Assembly (NCBI GenBank): GCA_963997635.1 | Contig: CAXEND010000010.1 | Coordinates: 19,506 to 83,505, forward strand | Source: GCA-2728135 sp002728135 | GTDB lineage: Bacteria > Pseudomonadota > Alphaproteobacteria > UBA828 | Reading direction: 5' to 3' | DNA: 64,000 nucleotides | Shown: positions 1 to 8,413 of the stretch, piece by piece | Layout of the letters: every line of letters begins with the position of its first letter | Numbering within the stretch: the first letter of the stretch is position 1 | Notes under the pieces: model-generated | What the model was told of the DNA's origin: nothing | Databases searched by the model: none | The model's input: the letters and a program-made list of their open reading frames with translations, nothing else | Translations under genes and position numbers: made by a program

Positions 1-388
1 CCTCAGAGCTCATTGATTTTACACTTATATTAACGGAAGGATAATATTTATAGAACGGAGTAGTGAGATGTGAAAGAACTGACAAAGCAGTTGGAATAAC
101 ACCAAGTCTAAGCCGTCCTTCAAGGATTTTTCTTAGCTTGCTGACTTCTTGGTGCATGGCTTCTGTATCTGTGATTATTCTCTCTGACCATTCAAGAACC
201 TTTTTTCCTTCTGGAGTTAATCCTTGAAATTTTTGTCCACGCCTAACTAACGGTACTTGAAATTCATCTTCAAGTTGTTTTATGGCAGAAGATAGAGCTG
301 GTTGAGATATATTGCATTCTAATGCTGCACGCCTAAAATGAGCGTTCTTAGATAGAGCAACGAAATATTTCAAATTTTTCAATATCAT
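1..388 (-). CDS. LysR-family transcriptional regulator, N-terminal part (cut by window edge)
   Basis: About 129 residues are visible, starting at the ATG at 388 and running off the left edge. The first 60 residues are a classic LysR winged helix-turn-helix: a start like MILKNLKYFVALSKN, then HFRRAALECNISQPALS, then QLEDEF, and VRRG followed by LTPEGKKVLEW. The beginning of the effector-binding domain (GRLRLGVIPTALS) follows the linker helix. LysR proteins bind DNA as tetramers and respond to a small molecule through the C-terminal domain, which lies outside the window, so the target cannot be guessed. It is divergent from dksA across a gap of about 310 bp. The family is certain; the specific function is unknown. 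Confidence 0.9.
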   Translation of the reverse strand, partial: MILKNLKYFVALSKNAHFRRAALECNISQPALSSAIKQLEDEFQVPLVRRGQKFQGLTPEGKKVLEWSERIITDTEAMHQEVSKLRKILEGRLRLGVIPTALSVLSHLTTPFYKYYPSVNISVKSMSSE

Positions 389-628
389 TGACTATTTTTT
401 TAATAAATTTTTAATCGACCTAAATTATTCATTATGATTACTCTAAACCATATACTACTAATCCCTGTAAACATCGATTCTGTTATTTTATGAGTAATTT
501 TGTGATTTAAAAACTCCTAGTAGATCAATTTAAGGTGATTTTATATAAATGAATAAACGTATAAGCATTTGAAATAAAATAATTTTATATATTTTTTCAA
601 ATATAATAAATTGTTTTTAGTAAGTTAC
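389..628. other. Intergenic, no gene seen
   Basis: Very AT-rich spacer between the divergent LysR gene and dksA. I see no open reading frame with coding character and no strong hairpin. It presumably holds the LysR promoter and autoregulatory site, but no clear T-N11-A palindrome stood out. Confidence 0.4.
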
Positions 629-657
629 TTGCAGCATAGACAATGGATTCTTATACT
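629..657 (+). promoter_or_regulatory. Sigma-70-type promoter for dksA
   Basis: TTGCAG (629-634) and TATACT (652-657) are separated by exactly 17 bp. The GC-rich stretch CCGCGCCC just after the -10 resembles a discriminator, as found on stringently controlled promoters, but that link is inference. The expected start of transcription is near 664, about 34 nt before the dksA start. Confidence 0.5.
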
Positions 658-697
658 CCGCGCCCTCACTATCTAGGAAGAATTATAGGTATGACCA

Positions 698-1123
698 GTG
701 GCTCGTAAAAGAATTAAAATTCCAAAAAACTATAAACCAGAACCAAAAGAAAAGTTTATGAACTCGATAATGCGGGAGTATTTTCGTTTAAAATTAATTG
801 CTTGGAGGAAAGAAATTCTTGGTGAAACAGGCGAGACTCTTGAAAAACTTAGGAAAGATAATGCTCCAGCATCTGATTTGGCAGATAGAGCAGCCGTCGA
901 GACGGAAAGGGCTGTTGAGCTTCGAACTAGGGATAGAGCACGCAAACTAGTATCAAAGATTGATGAGGCCTTGGGTCGTATAGAGGATGGCTCATACGGT
1001 TATTGTGAGGAGACAGATGAGCCAATTAGCCTTAAGCGTCTTGAGGCACGTCCGATTGCAACCCTTAGCCTAGAGGCACAGGAACAACACGAGCGGTATG
1101 AAAAAACTCATCGTGATGATTAA
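698..1123 (+). CDS. dksA: RNA polymerase-binding transcription factor DksA
   Basis: 141 residues, starting at GTG 698; an ATG at 691 is in another frame and stops at once. DksA enters the RNA polymerase secondary channel and, with ppGpp, resets promoters during starvation. The coiled coil spans about residues 30-90. The tip carries D60 and D63, equivalent to the acidic tip residues of E. coli DksA, inside SDLADRAAVETE. The C-terminal globular part (residues 99-130) has GYCEETDEPISLKRLEARP. Only one of the four zinc-finger cysteines remains (C103); the others are replaced (CEET and LSLEA). To my knowledge this zinc-less form is common in alphaproteobacteria. It stands alone behind its own promoter. 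Confidence 0.92.
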   Translation: MARKRIKIPKNYKPEPKEKFMNSIMREYFRLKLIAWRKEILGETGETLEKLRKDNAPASDLADRAAVETERAVELRTRDRARKLVSKIDEALGRIEDGSYGYCEETDEPISLKRLEARPIATLSLEAQEQHERYEKTHRDD

Positions 1124-1202
1124 TGAAGTAAGATATTTTATATATTTCTAGCCTATTCTTTATTCAGGTGCATATATTTCAAAGTTATTGTGGATAAGCA
1201 TG

Positions 1203-1835
1203 TCACGGAGACGTTTGTTTCTCCATAACAATAAAATTGACTTCTATTTCTACGTTGTCATCAACTATTGAAGTGTCACCCCAGTCTCCTTGTCCAACAC
1301 CAAATAAGCTGCGTTGCATTATTAATTTACCTTGCACGTGTTTCAAATTTTCTTTCTCTATTTGTTTTAAGTCTGAGGGTGGTAAAATATTAAAGTGGAA
1401 ATCAATAGGACCTTTAATGCCACGTAAGGAAATTATTCCGTGGGCTATAAAACTATATTTTTCAGTGTTTCCTTTATATTTTATATTGTTGCTTTCAAAA
1501 ACTGCTTTAGGGTATCTTTCGATATCAAACCAATCTTCAGTTTGCACAACCTTTGTCAGAATTTCATAAGGGGTTTCTACACTTTTTAGGTCTACACTAA
1601 CTAAGACATATGAAGTGTCCAGATTGTTTTGGTCAAATATAATTTTCGTATCAAAATCTGAGAAAGAGCCGCTGGTTGGGACCCCCATTTGTTTTCCTGT
1701 AAACTCTATTTTACTCTCTGATGTAAGTAATTCCCATTCCTTTGTTGGTTCTTCTGTATCTGCAAGTGTAACTTCTCCATACAAAACATTGGATAAAAGA
1801 ATCAAGAAAACAAAAAAATGATTCTTGTGGCTCAT
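1203..1835 (-). CDS. YceI-family periplasmic lipid-binding protein
   Basis: 210 residues. An N-terminal signal peptide (hydrophobic residues 7-19, cleavage probably between 20 and 25) is followed by a YceI beta-barrel of about 175 residues. The typical family pattern is visible: SKIEFTGKQMGVPTSGSFSDF, then FDIERYPKAVFESNNI, GIISLRGIKGPIDFHF and MQRSLFGVGQGDWG. YceI proteins are small lipocalin-like barrels that bind isoprenoid or quinone-type lipids in the periplasm. The start overlaps the stop of the upstream cytochrome b561 gene by 4 bp (ATGA), so the two are translationally coupled. A second YceI paralogue begins the same operon. Confidence 0.88.
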   Translation of the reverse strand: MSHKNHFFVFLILLSNVLYGEVTLADTEEPTKEWELLTSESKIEFTGKQMGVPTSGSFSDFDTKIIFDQNNLDTSYVLVSVDLKSVETPYEILTKVVQTEDWFDIERYPKAVFESNNIKYKGNTEKYSFIAHGIISLRGIKGPIDFHFNILPPSDLKQIEKENLKHVQGKLIMQRSLFGVGQGDWGDTSIVDDNVEIEVNFIVMEKQTSP

Positions 1836-2392
1836 CTTGATGGGTTCCTAAAAAACGGTAAGATTCTGTTTATTATATTATCTCTCTTGTAGAACTGGTG
1901 ATATAAAAAGGCAAATATATGTGCTGAGATTAAGCTAAGCATTACAATCCCAATTATAAAATGAATTTCTTGGAGGATTATCCTAAGTACGTCGCTGGTA
2001 TGGATCAAATCAGGAAGTTCAAATGTTCTGAACACAACGACTTTAAAGCCCGCTGCAGATGACATGAGCCATCCTGATATTGGTAACACAATTAGGCAAA
2101 CATAAAGTAATAAATGTATTGTAAGTGCTATCGCTCTGTATAGTAAGGGATTAGAGTTTGGTAGTGGAGGGGGAGAACTTATAATTCTCCAACTGAGTCT
2201 TAGAATAACCAAAATTAGAAGAATAAAACCGATAGATTTGTGCCAAGAATAAAGTTCAAGTTTGTCAGGACTTATAGCCATGTCAGTCATAACGTAACCG
2301 ATAGGATAAAGAACTAATAAAAATGCAAGTGTAATCCAATGAAATAAAATAGCTATTATACCAAAATGTGTTTTTGAATTTAGTAATTTCAC
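1832..2392 (-). CDS. Cytochrome b561-family membrane protein
   Basis: 186 residues with four hydrophobic helices and histidines in the positions expected for b-type heme. These are H18 in FHW in the first helix, the His of YSWHKSIGF in the second, TIHLLLY in the third, and H residues in EIHFIIG and SAHIFAF in the fourth. The family passes electrons between quinol and periplasmic acceptors. Genes of this family sit beside yceI in many proteobacteria (E. coli yceJ-yceI is the known pair). Here it is sandwiched between two YceI genes and overlaps the downstream one by 4 bp. Confidence 0.88.
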   Translation of the reverse strand: MKLLNSKTHFGIIAILFHWITLAFLLVLYPIGYVMTDMAISPDKLELYSWHKSIGFILLILVILRLSWRIISSPPPLPNSNPLLYRAIALTIHLLLYVCLIVLPISGWLMSSAAGFKVVVFRTFELPDLIHTSDVLRIILQEIHFIIGIVMLSLISAHIFAFLYHQFYKRDNIINRILPFFRNPSR

Positions 2393-2413
2393 TTTTGATC
2401 ACTTACAGTATTT

Positions 2414-3052
2414 TTATCCATTATTTTGTCGGATGAATTCTACTTCAATTTCAATAATTACGGTATTGCCTACAGCAGGTAACCATGCTGTTAAACCAAT
2501 ATCTGACCTATTAAAAGTTCCTATTGCTGAAAAACCCAGAGTATCCTCTCCTGTAAGGGGGTTTTTGGCACCACCATTAAAAGTAACATCAAGAGTTATA
2601 GGAATTTCCTCGTCTCGTATACTAAGAGTTCCTATAACTTTTCCATGATTATTATCCTCAAGAATAATTGATTCGCCTATAAATGTCGCCTTAGGGAATA
2701 TTTCAACATCAAAGAAATTTGGGCCTCTTAATTGTGCATCTAATAATTGATTATCTGTATCTACGCTGGCAGTATCAATAATTGCAGAAATCCTACTTTC
2801 GTCAGGGTATTGATTGTTAAAATATAAATTGGCATCAATCTCGTTAAATCGGCCAACATAGTTTGAAAAACCAAAGTGATTTACCTTAAATATAACTGAT
2901 ACATGAGTAGGGTCACTTTTGTAACTACCGATATTTAGAGCTTGAGGTGATTTGTTAACTTCATGAGTAACAACGCGTATTGCTTCACAAGAACTAAGCA
3001 TTATAGAAATAAAAAATAATCCTAAAGCAACTTGAAGATGTTTTAAGGTCAT
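2414..3052 (-). CDS. YceI-family lipoprotein
   Basis: 212 residues, first gene of the yceI-b561-yceI operon. The N-terminus is a lipoprotein signal with the lipobox LSSC (C22), so unlike its downstream paralogue it should be membrane-anchored. The barrel shows the family pattern: DPTHVSVIFKVNHFGFSNYVGRFNEI, FDVEIFPKATFIGESI, GTLSIRDEEIPITLDVTF and FSAIGTFNRSDIGLTAW. It should bind an isoprenoid-like lipid near the membrane. The differing sequences of the two copies suggest distinct partners or ligands. The gap to the cytochrome gene is 21 bp. Confidence 0.87.
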   Translation of the reverse strand: MTLKHLQVALGLFFISIMLSSCEAIRVVTHEVNKSPQALNIGSYKSDPTHVSVIFKVNHFGFSNYVGRFNEIDANLYFNNQYPDESRISAIIDTASVDTDNQLLDAQLRGPNFFDVEIFPKATFIGESIILEDNNHGKVIGTLSIRDEEIPITLDVTFNGGAKNPLTGEDTLGFSAIGTFNRSDIGLTAWLPAVGNTVIIEIEVEFIRQNNG

Positions 3053-3125
3053 TAAATGAATTCCCTTTTAACTAGACTACAAGCATATCTTTCTTGATGG
3101 ATCATTATAAAATATTTAATTTTTG

Positions 3126-4739
3126 TTAGTCCTCCCATGACCAATCTTCATACTTTTCTCTTAAAGCAGATTTTTTAAATTTACCCGCTGATGTTTTAGG
3201 AATTTCTTTGATAAACTCATAAGCTTCTGGAACCCACCATTTTGCAAATTTTTCTAGTAACATTTTTTTTAATTCACTAGGACACACATTCAACCCTGGC
3301 TTTAATACTATTGCTGCTAGTGGTCGTTCATCCCATTTTGGGTGAGGAATTGCAACTACTGCTGCTTCGCTGATAGATGGGTGCCCCATTAGTGCATTCT
3401 CTATATCAACTGAGCTAATCCATTCACCACCTGACTTTATTAAATCCTTTGTTCTATCAGCAATTTTTATATATCCATCTTCGTCAATTGTTACAACGTC
3501 ACCTGTTCCAAACCAACCATCTTTAGTCCATTTATCACTCTCTGCATTATAATAACTAGATGCTACACACGGTCCTTTTACCTGAAGTTCACCCATAGTT
3601 GTGCCATCCCAATTAATCTCGCCTTCTTCATTCATAGCCCTCACTTCAACCATCGGAGCTGGTGGTCCTTGCTTTGCACGCATATTGAATTTTTTATCAT
3701 CGTTCCATTTATCCATATATGGACGTAAGTGAGAAACAGTTCCGATCGGAGACATTTCTGTCATACCCCAAGCGTGAATAGTATCAATACCATGAGCAAA
3801 AAAACCTCTTATCATAGATTCAGGCATTGCAGAACCGCCAACTATTGTTCGTAAATTCGAATTAAGTTTCCAGCGTGTAGGTGATTTATCAAGTTCTTGT
3901 AATATTCCAATCCAGATAGTTGGAACTCCAACTGCTACAGTCACTTGCTCATCGTTTGCCAAGTTAAGTAAACTTACAGGATCCATATGTGGGCCCGGCA
4001 TAACCATTTTTGCACCAACCATAGCAGCAGCAAAAGGTGTACCCCATGCGTTTGCATGAAATTGAGGAACAACGGGCATTAATACGTCATTTGATGAGTA
4101 AGAGCATGTATCTGAAAGGCAGATGCCGTATGTATGGAGGACAACAGCTCGATGCGAGTAAACTACACCTTTAGGTTTACCTGTAGTTCCAGAAGTATAA
4201 CACATTGCACACGGGGAATTCTCATTTAATTCAGGGAATTCATAATCTTTTTGGCCGGTTTCTAAGAAGTCTTCATAGCATTCATATCCTGATGGAAGCT
4301 CTTTACCAGAGCGATTAGCTACAAAAACACGCTCGATTTTTGTATTCTTATGAATTTCTTGAAAGATTGGGAGTAAGATCTCATCAATTATAGCAAAGCG
4401 ATCATCTGCATGATTAGCAATGTATGTTAAGTCTGAAGAGTGGAGTCTGAAATTTAGGGTATGGAAAACCCCCATAGCACATGGTACACCAAAATATGCT
4501 TCTAGGTGAACAGAACTATTCCACATCATTGTTGCTACTCTCTGGCCTGGCTCTAGTCCAGCAGATTTTAATGCTGCAGAGAGTTTCTTAGATCGGATAT
4601 AGAGGTCTGCATATGTGTATCGTTGCAACGATTTATCTGGCATACTTGAGACAATTTCAATTTTTTTAAAAAGGCTGCCAGATCTTTTTAGAATTCCTGT
4701 TAATGTAAGTTGGTAATCCATCATTGTAGATTGAATCAT
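3126..4739 (-). CDS. Medium/long-chain acyl-CoA synthetase (AlkK-like)
   Basis: 537 residues, ANL superfamily. The phosphate-binding loop YTSGTTGKPKGV lies at about 181-192, the adenine motif as WGMTEMSP near 330, the hinge as DGWFGTGDVVTIDEDGYI, and the C-terminal catalytic lysine in KTSAGKFKK. It activates free fatty acids to acyl-CoA with ATP. The N-terminal HTLNFRLHSSDLTYI and NHADDR stretches match the AlkK/FadD-like acyl-CoA synthetase branch. The start at 4739 is supported by AGG about 9 nt upstream; a second Met (MMDYQLTL) is a weaker alternative. It stands alone, with the opposite-strand gene fragment in its upstream gap. Confidence 0.88.
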   Translation of the reverse strand: MIQSTMMDYQLTLTGILKRSGSLFKKIEIVSSMPDKSLQRYTYADLYIRSKKLSAALKSAGLEPGQRVATMMWNSSVHLEAYFGVPCAMGVFHTLNFRLHSSDLTYIANHADDRFAIIDEILLPIFQEIHKNTKIERVFVANRSGKELPSGYECYEDFLETGQKDYEFPELNENSPCAMCYTSGTTGKPKGVVYSHRAVVLHTYGICLSDTCSYSSNDVLMPVVPQFHANAWGTPFAAAMVGAKMVMPGPHMDPVSLLNLANDEQVTVAVGVPTIWIGILQELDKSPTRWKLNSNLRTIVGGSAMPESMIRGFFAHGIDTIHAWGMTEMSPIGTVSHLRPYMDKWNDDKKFNMRAKQGPPAPMVEVRAMNEEGEINWDGTTMGELQVKGPCVASSYYNAESDKWTKDGWFGTGDVVTIDEDGYIKIADRTKDLIKSGGEWISSVDIENALMGHPSISEAAVVAIPHPKWDERPLAAIVLKPGLNVCPSELKKMLLEKFAKWWVPEAYEFIKEIPKTSAGKFKKSALREKYEDWSWED

Positions 4740-4822
4740 CTTTTGTACCTATCTCCATGGAGTTCTATATTGCGTTTTCTTAACCTTTTGTGATCCCAAT
4801 AAAGTGAAGAGTGAATTGTATT

Positions 4823-4936
4823 ATGGATGAAAAATATATATATCGCCAATACACAAAAGATGAGCTTGATAGACAATATAACAATCGTGCTAGGCATCCT
4901 CAATCTAAGAAATATTTCTCTGATTGGAACCCTTAG
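4823..4936 (+). pseudogene. N-terminal fragment of a kynurenine-formamidase-like alpha/beta hydrolase
   Basis: A 37-codon open frame from ATG 4823 to TAG 4934-4936. Its middle, YNNRARHPQSKKYFSDW, aligns without gaps to residues 12-28 of the intact hydrolase at 6229-7077 (YN-R-RHP----F--W; 8 of 17 identical). YNNRAR followed by an HP-type element is the usual N-terminus of that family. Nothing resembling the rest of the roughly 280-residue enzyme follows. The fragment lies on the strand opposite to its neighbours. I read it as the remnant of a second copy lost by deletion. A real micropeptide is possible but less likely. Confidence 0.55.
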
Positions 4937-5018
4937 AGTAAAATTGTTAGTGGTATGCTTAAAATATGTCTTTGTTTTATTTTCTATATACTTTTAATAG
5001 ACACCTAAAGCATATTTA

Positions 5019-6224
5019 CTAAGCCTTTGTTTTTTGTCTATGTGATGTCCAAATCAGAATAGTTAGGGTGATGCAAACAAGGGGTACAACAGTAAGATTC
5101 ATGTTTTGCCAACCAATCAAATTGTGTAATACCCCTGACAGCACTGATGAGAATGCAACGGAACCAAATACTAGGAAGTCGTTAATGCCCTGTACTTTAG
5201 CTTTTTCAGAAGTTTTATAAGTTTCTGTCACTAAGGCAGTACCGCCAATAAATAGAAAATTCCAACTAATACCTAGGAGGATGCTTCCTATCCAAAAATT
5301 AATCAGTGCTGTTCCAGAAATGTTCAATAATATACAAACTCCTAAAATGATTGCTCCAAACTCCATTATGCGGTATGTGCCAAATCGTTTTATCAATGCA
5401 CCAGTAAAGAATGATGGTGCATACATGCCAACAACATGCCATTGAATCACTTGTGCAGAATGAATGAACTCAAAATTACAAGCTGCCATTGCCAGTGGTG
5501 TTGAGGTCATCAGAAGTGACATGGCAGCGTAGCCTGAGGAGGCGGCTAGAACTGCAACAATAAATTTTTGAGTAAATATAATTTTGTGTAATGGGCGTCC
5601 AGAACTTTTTCTTTCTTCTTTACTAGGTCTTGGAATATTGATGAGCCTAACAACGATAATACTTGCAAGGAAAAGTGTACAAATAGCTATATAAATTCCT
5701 GCAAAATTGATTGGTGCTAGCATGTCTTTTGACCAATTTGCTAGCAGTGGACCCAGAGAAGCCAAAACACCTCCAGCCATGACAAGTGAAATAGCTTTGG
5801 CTTTAAAACTGGCTCCGGCTGCATCAGCTGCTGCAAAACGGTAATATTGGCCTACAGCATTCATAACACCAATTATGAAGCTTGCTATAGAAAACAGGAT
5901 AAAATCATCGGAAATGATAGATAGTATTGCAAGACAAGCTCCAATAATTCCTATTAATAGTCCTACAGTAAATCCATTTTTTCTTCCAATTTGTTTCATA
6001 AGTAATGAAACTGGGATTGTACTGGCCATCATGCCAGCAAATTGAGATGCTAGTGGAATAGTAGCTAATGATTTATCATCGGCAAGCATATATCCAATAA
6101 GTGCTGATGATGCTACAATAGCAGTTGTGCTAGTCATAAATAATGCTTGGCAAATTGCAAGTAGAACTACATCACGGCGAGGTGAGGGACTAACATCAGT
6201 TGAAACAATTTGTTTCTCATTCAT
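5019..6224 (-). CDS. MFS transporter
   Basis: 401 residues with about twelve hydrophobic helices and the MFS loop 2-3 signature in the form KQIGRKNGFTVG (about residues 78-89), plus the matching half-repeat KRFGTYRIMEF in the second half. The N-terminus is cytoplasmic and short (MNEKQIVSTDVSPSPRR). The substrate cannot be read from sequence. It is the last gene of a minus-strand run, 4 bp after the alpha/beta hydrolase, so export or uptake of a compound handled by that hydrolase is a fair inference. No strong ribosome-binding site precedes the ATG, which fits translational coupling. Confidence 0.85.
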   Translation of the reverse strand: MNEKQIVSTDVSPSPRRDVVLLAICQALFMTSTTAIVASSALIGYMLADDKSLATIPLASQFAGMMASTIPVSLLMKQIGRKNGFTVGLLIGIIGACLAILSIISDDFILFSIASFIIGVMNAVGQYYRFAAADAAGASFKAKAISLVMAGGVLASLGPLLANWSKDMLAPINFAGIYIAICTLFLASIIVVRLINIPRPSKEERKSSGRPLHKIIFTQKFIVAVLAASSGYAAMSLLMTSTPLAMAACNFEFIHSAQVIQWHVVGMYAPSFFTGALIKRFGTYRIMEFGAIILGVCILLNISGTALINFWIGSILLGISWNFLFIGGTALVTETYKTSEKAKVQGINDFLVFGSVAFSSVLSGVLHNLIGWQNMNLTVVPLVCITLTILIWTSHRQKTKA

Positions 6225-6228
6225 AAGT

Positions 6229-7077
6229 TTAAGTTAATTCTAATATGTGTTTATGAATAGAGGTTGTGAGGGTTTCTGATGCGTCAGATAATGCTGTAAC
6301 CACATTAAAATGATGAGTATTATCAATTCCAAGAAAGCGACTTTGTTTGTTATATTTTTTACACATTGAGGCATAATCTCTAGCTTGCATAATGAAGGCT
6401 TTTGTTTCATCCAGTCCAACTGCAACTAATGATGGGGTATTATTTTTTGGGACAATTAACAGAGGGCTATTCTTTATTGCATCACTTTTACTAAGTTGTA
6501 AATCTTCGTTTATAGAAGTTTCAATAATTGGTTCTAGATCAAAAACACCGCTTATGGGAGATGAACTCTTTATAACATTTCTTGGTAATCCTTCAGACTC
6601 CCAATCAGTCATAGCCATCATCGCTGCCAAATGCCCACCTGCTGAATGGCCACAAACATGTATTTTAGTATTTTTTGCATTTGCTCTCTTAGCATTTTTA
6701 TATAGCCAAACAATAGCTAAACGGCATTGTGAAACTATTTTTTCAATAGTTACTGTAGGGGCCAATGCATAGTTTATTGATGCTACTGATATACCTGACG
6801 GGACAAAACCTAGAGCAGGAAATGAATGGTCGGATTTGTCTAGTGATCTCCAATAACCTCCATGAATAAAAACTAATAAAGAGTTATCATTTCCGTTAGC
6901 TGGGAAAAGATCCAAAGTCATCTTTTGCTCACTTCCATATGAAATATCTATTTCACAGCTAAGAGAATCTCGGGCAAGTTTGCTGAGCATTCGCCATTTA
7001 GTAAAATGATCTTCAAAGTCAGGATGACGAGACCGTAAATTATAATTCTTTTCGTTTGAAAGCGATTTCTCTTTCAT
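6229..7077 (-). CDS. Alpha/beta hydrolase, kynurenine formamidase-like
   Basis: 282 residues. HGGYW at 72-76 is the oxyanion-hole motif of the esterase/lipase-like branch that includes eukaryotic-type arylformamidases. The nucleophile elbow is GHSAGG with S145. The acid is probably D223 or E224 and the base H255 or H256 (NTHHFNVV). The family hydrolyses small amides or esters such as N-formylkynurenine. No other tryptophan-degradation gene is nearby, so the substrate stays open. ATG 7077 is preceded by AGG at about 8 nt. It is followed 4 bp later by the MFS gene and lies 23 bp after the DUF1636 gene, suggesting one transcript. Confidence 0.82.
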   Translation of the reverse strand: MKEKSLSNEKNYNLRSRHPDFEDHFTKWRMLSKLARDSLSCEIDISYGSEQKMTLDLFPANGNDNSLLVFIHGGYWRSLDKSDHSFPALGFVPSGISVASINYALAPTVTIEKIVSQCRLAIVWLYKNAKRANAKNTKIHVCGHSAGGHLAAMMAMTDWESEGLPRNVIKSSSPISGVFDLEPIIETSINEDLQLSKSDAIKNSPLLIVPKNNTPSLVAVGLDETKAFIMQARDYASMCKKYNKQSRFLGIDNTHHFNVVTALSDASETLTTSIHKHILELT

Positions 7078-7100
7078 TATTAACCTATTAAAATTAAAAA

Positions 7101-7607
7101 TTAATGCCTTAACGGTGGTGTCCTAACTGATATTTTACCCTTTAACTGCTTTGGAATATCTTCTTCCTTGAGATTACCATTTGAACTATCTGAATATAAT
7201 TTTGCAACTATAAGTATATTAGCTGCGTCATTTGGGGATAATCCGCTAAACCTTATTGTGTATTTATCTTTTGCACGAAATGAGATGTTGCAGGGACTCA
7301 GACACCCGTTAAGGCAAAAAACACCCCTCAAATCTATTGCTTCAGGAAGCGAGTTGGTCTTAGTAATGTCTTTTATTCTTTCCAGTAAAACAGCTCCTTG
7401 CCTCATACCATTAATTTCGCGATTCGTTTCAGACCAGACGCAGGAGCGGCAAACATACATTATATTCCGTACTAATTGGCTGCTCGGCATTTTTGTTCTG
7501 GACTTAGCCTGATTATCACTTTGTCTCTTTTTGCTTTTTGTCTTTGGTTTGTCGTCAATAGGTTTTCTTCTTGATGAAGAGCGAGATGTTTTTATTTGTT
7601 TTTGCAT
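7101..7607 (-). CDS. DUF1636-family predicted metal-binding protein
   Basis: 168 residues from ATG 7607; a TTG at 7619 overlaps the previous stop and is less likely. The first 40 residues are a basic, Lys/Arg/Ser-rich tail. The DUF1636 core then begins at IMYVCRSCVWSE (C53, C56) and continues with FCLNGCLSPCNISF (C98, C102, C106). It ends with SGLSPNDAANILIVAKLY. Five cysteines in this arrangement suggest metal or Fe-S binding. The family is uncharacterised; in other genomes I recall it near cobalt or cobalamin genes, which are not seen here. Placed 4 nt after an alpha/beta hydrolase stop, it looks cotranscribed with both neighbouring hydrolases. Confidence 0.75.
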   Translation of the reverse strand: MQKQIKTSRSSSRRKPIDDKPKTKSKKRQSDNQAKSRTKMPSSQLVRNIMYVCRSCVWSETNREINGMRQGAVLLERIKDITKTNSLPEAIDLRGVFCLNGCLSPCNISFRAKDKYTIRFSGLSPNDAANILIVAKLYSDSSNGNLKEEDIPKQLKGKISVRTPPLRH

Positions 7608-7611
7608 GTTG

Positions 7612-8382
7612 CTATCCAAAATAAAAATCTAAGAGTGCATCATTTACTAATTGTGGTTTCTCAATTGGTGTCCAATGGCCGCACCCACTTAGAATTATTG
7701 TTTTAGATTTTTTGATACGCTTTGCCATTGCAATTGTCGCCTGAGGTGGTGCAACACCATCTTCATCGCCAGTAATTAGTAAAGCAGGGCATTTTATATT
7801 TCCAAAATTTGCAGCTTTAGCTTCTGATAGAGCTTCACATGTACGAGCATAACCTTCTCCATCTTGACGCATTAGAATTTCCCTTACAAAAGCAGTTCCA
7901 GCTGGGTTGGACGATCTTGTTTCTGCTGAAATAGAAACTTGTAAGAGTGTATCTGCAATTGGAACCATACCTTGTTTTCGTGCAATCCGAGCACGTTCAC
8001 GAATTGCTTCTCTTGCTGCTTCAGGTGGCTGTGCAACGGGTCCTAAAAGGCCAATACTTTTGATCTTTTTTGGTGCCTCTGCAGCCATATGTGCACATAT
8101 AATTGTTCCCATTGAATGGCCTAAGAGATGGGTTGACTTTATATTGAGTTTATCCATTAAATTAAACATATCCTTTACAAGTGAGGCAATTGATATGCGA
8201 CCCTTGAGTGGAGAGCGACCTGAGCCTTCTAGGTCTGGTCGTATGACTTTATGAGTTCTTGATAAAACTGAGTATTGAGGTAGCCAAGCGTTACTTGAAC
8301 CGCCAAGGCCATGAATCATAATGATTGGTTCGCCTTCACCGTGTATTTCTACGGCAAGATTTTTTCTGTTAATTTTAATCAC
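7612..8382 (-). CDS. Alpha/beta hydrolase (enol-lactonase-like)
   Basis: 256 residues with a canonical fold. The oxyanion loop is HGLGGSSNAW (24-33), the nucleophile elbow GHSMG has S90, the acid lies in TGDEDGVAPP, and the base is the His of GCGHWTPIEKP near the C-terminus. The pattern, with RPDLEGSGRS after the first strand, is like 3-oxoadipate enol-lactonase and similar ring-fission hydrolases. It heads the hydrolase-DUF1636-hydrolase-MFS run and follows the FAH-family gene by 31 bp. Together they look like a degradation pathway for an aromatic or enol-type compound. The substrate is inferred only from context. Confidence 0.82.
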   Translation of the reverse strand: MIKINRKNLAVEIHGEGEPIIMIHGLGGSSNAWLPQYSVLSRTHKVIRPDLEGSGRSPLKGRISIASLVKDMFNLMDKLNIKSTHLLGHSMGTIICAHMAAEAPKKIKSIGLLGPVAQPPEAAREAIRERARIARKQGMVPIADTLLQVSISAETRSSNPAGTAFVREILMRQDGEGYARTCEALSEAKAANFGNIKCPALLITGDEDGVAPPQATIAMAKRIKKSKTIILSGCGHWTPIEKPQLVNDALLDFYFG

Positions 8383-8413
8383 CTTTACCCCCTATAGATC
8401 GAAACACTATATT

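Noticed and set aside
1189..1197. Perfect DnaA box TGTGGATAA after dksA
   Set aside because: Single, isolated, between convergent genes; expected by chance in AT-rich DNA.
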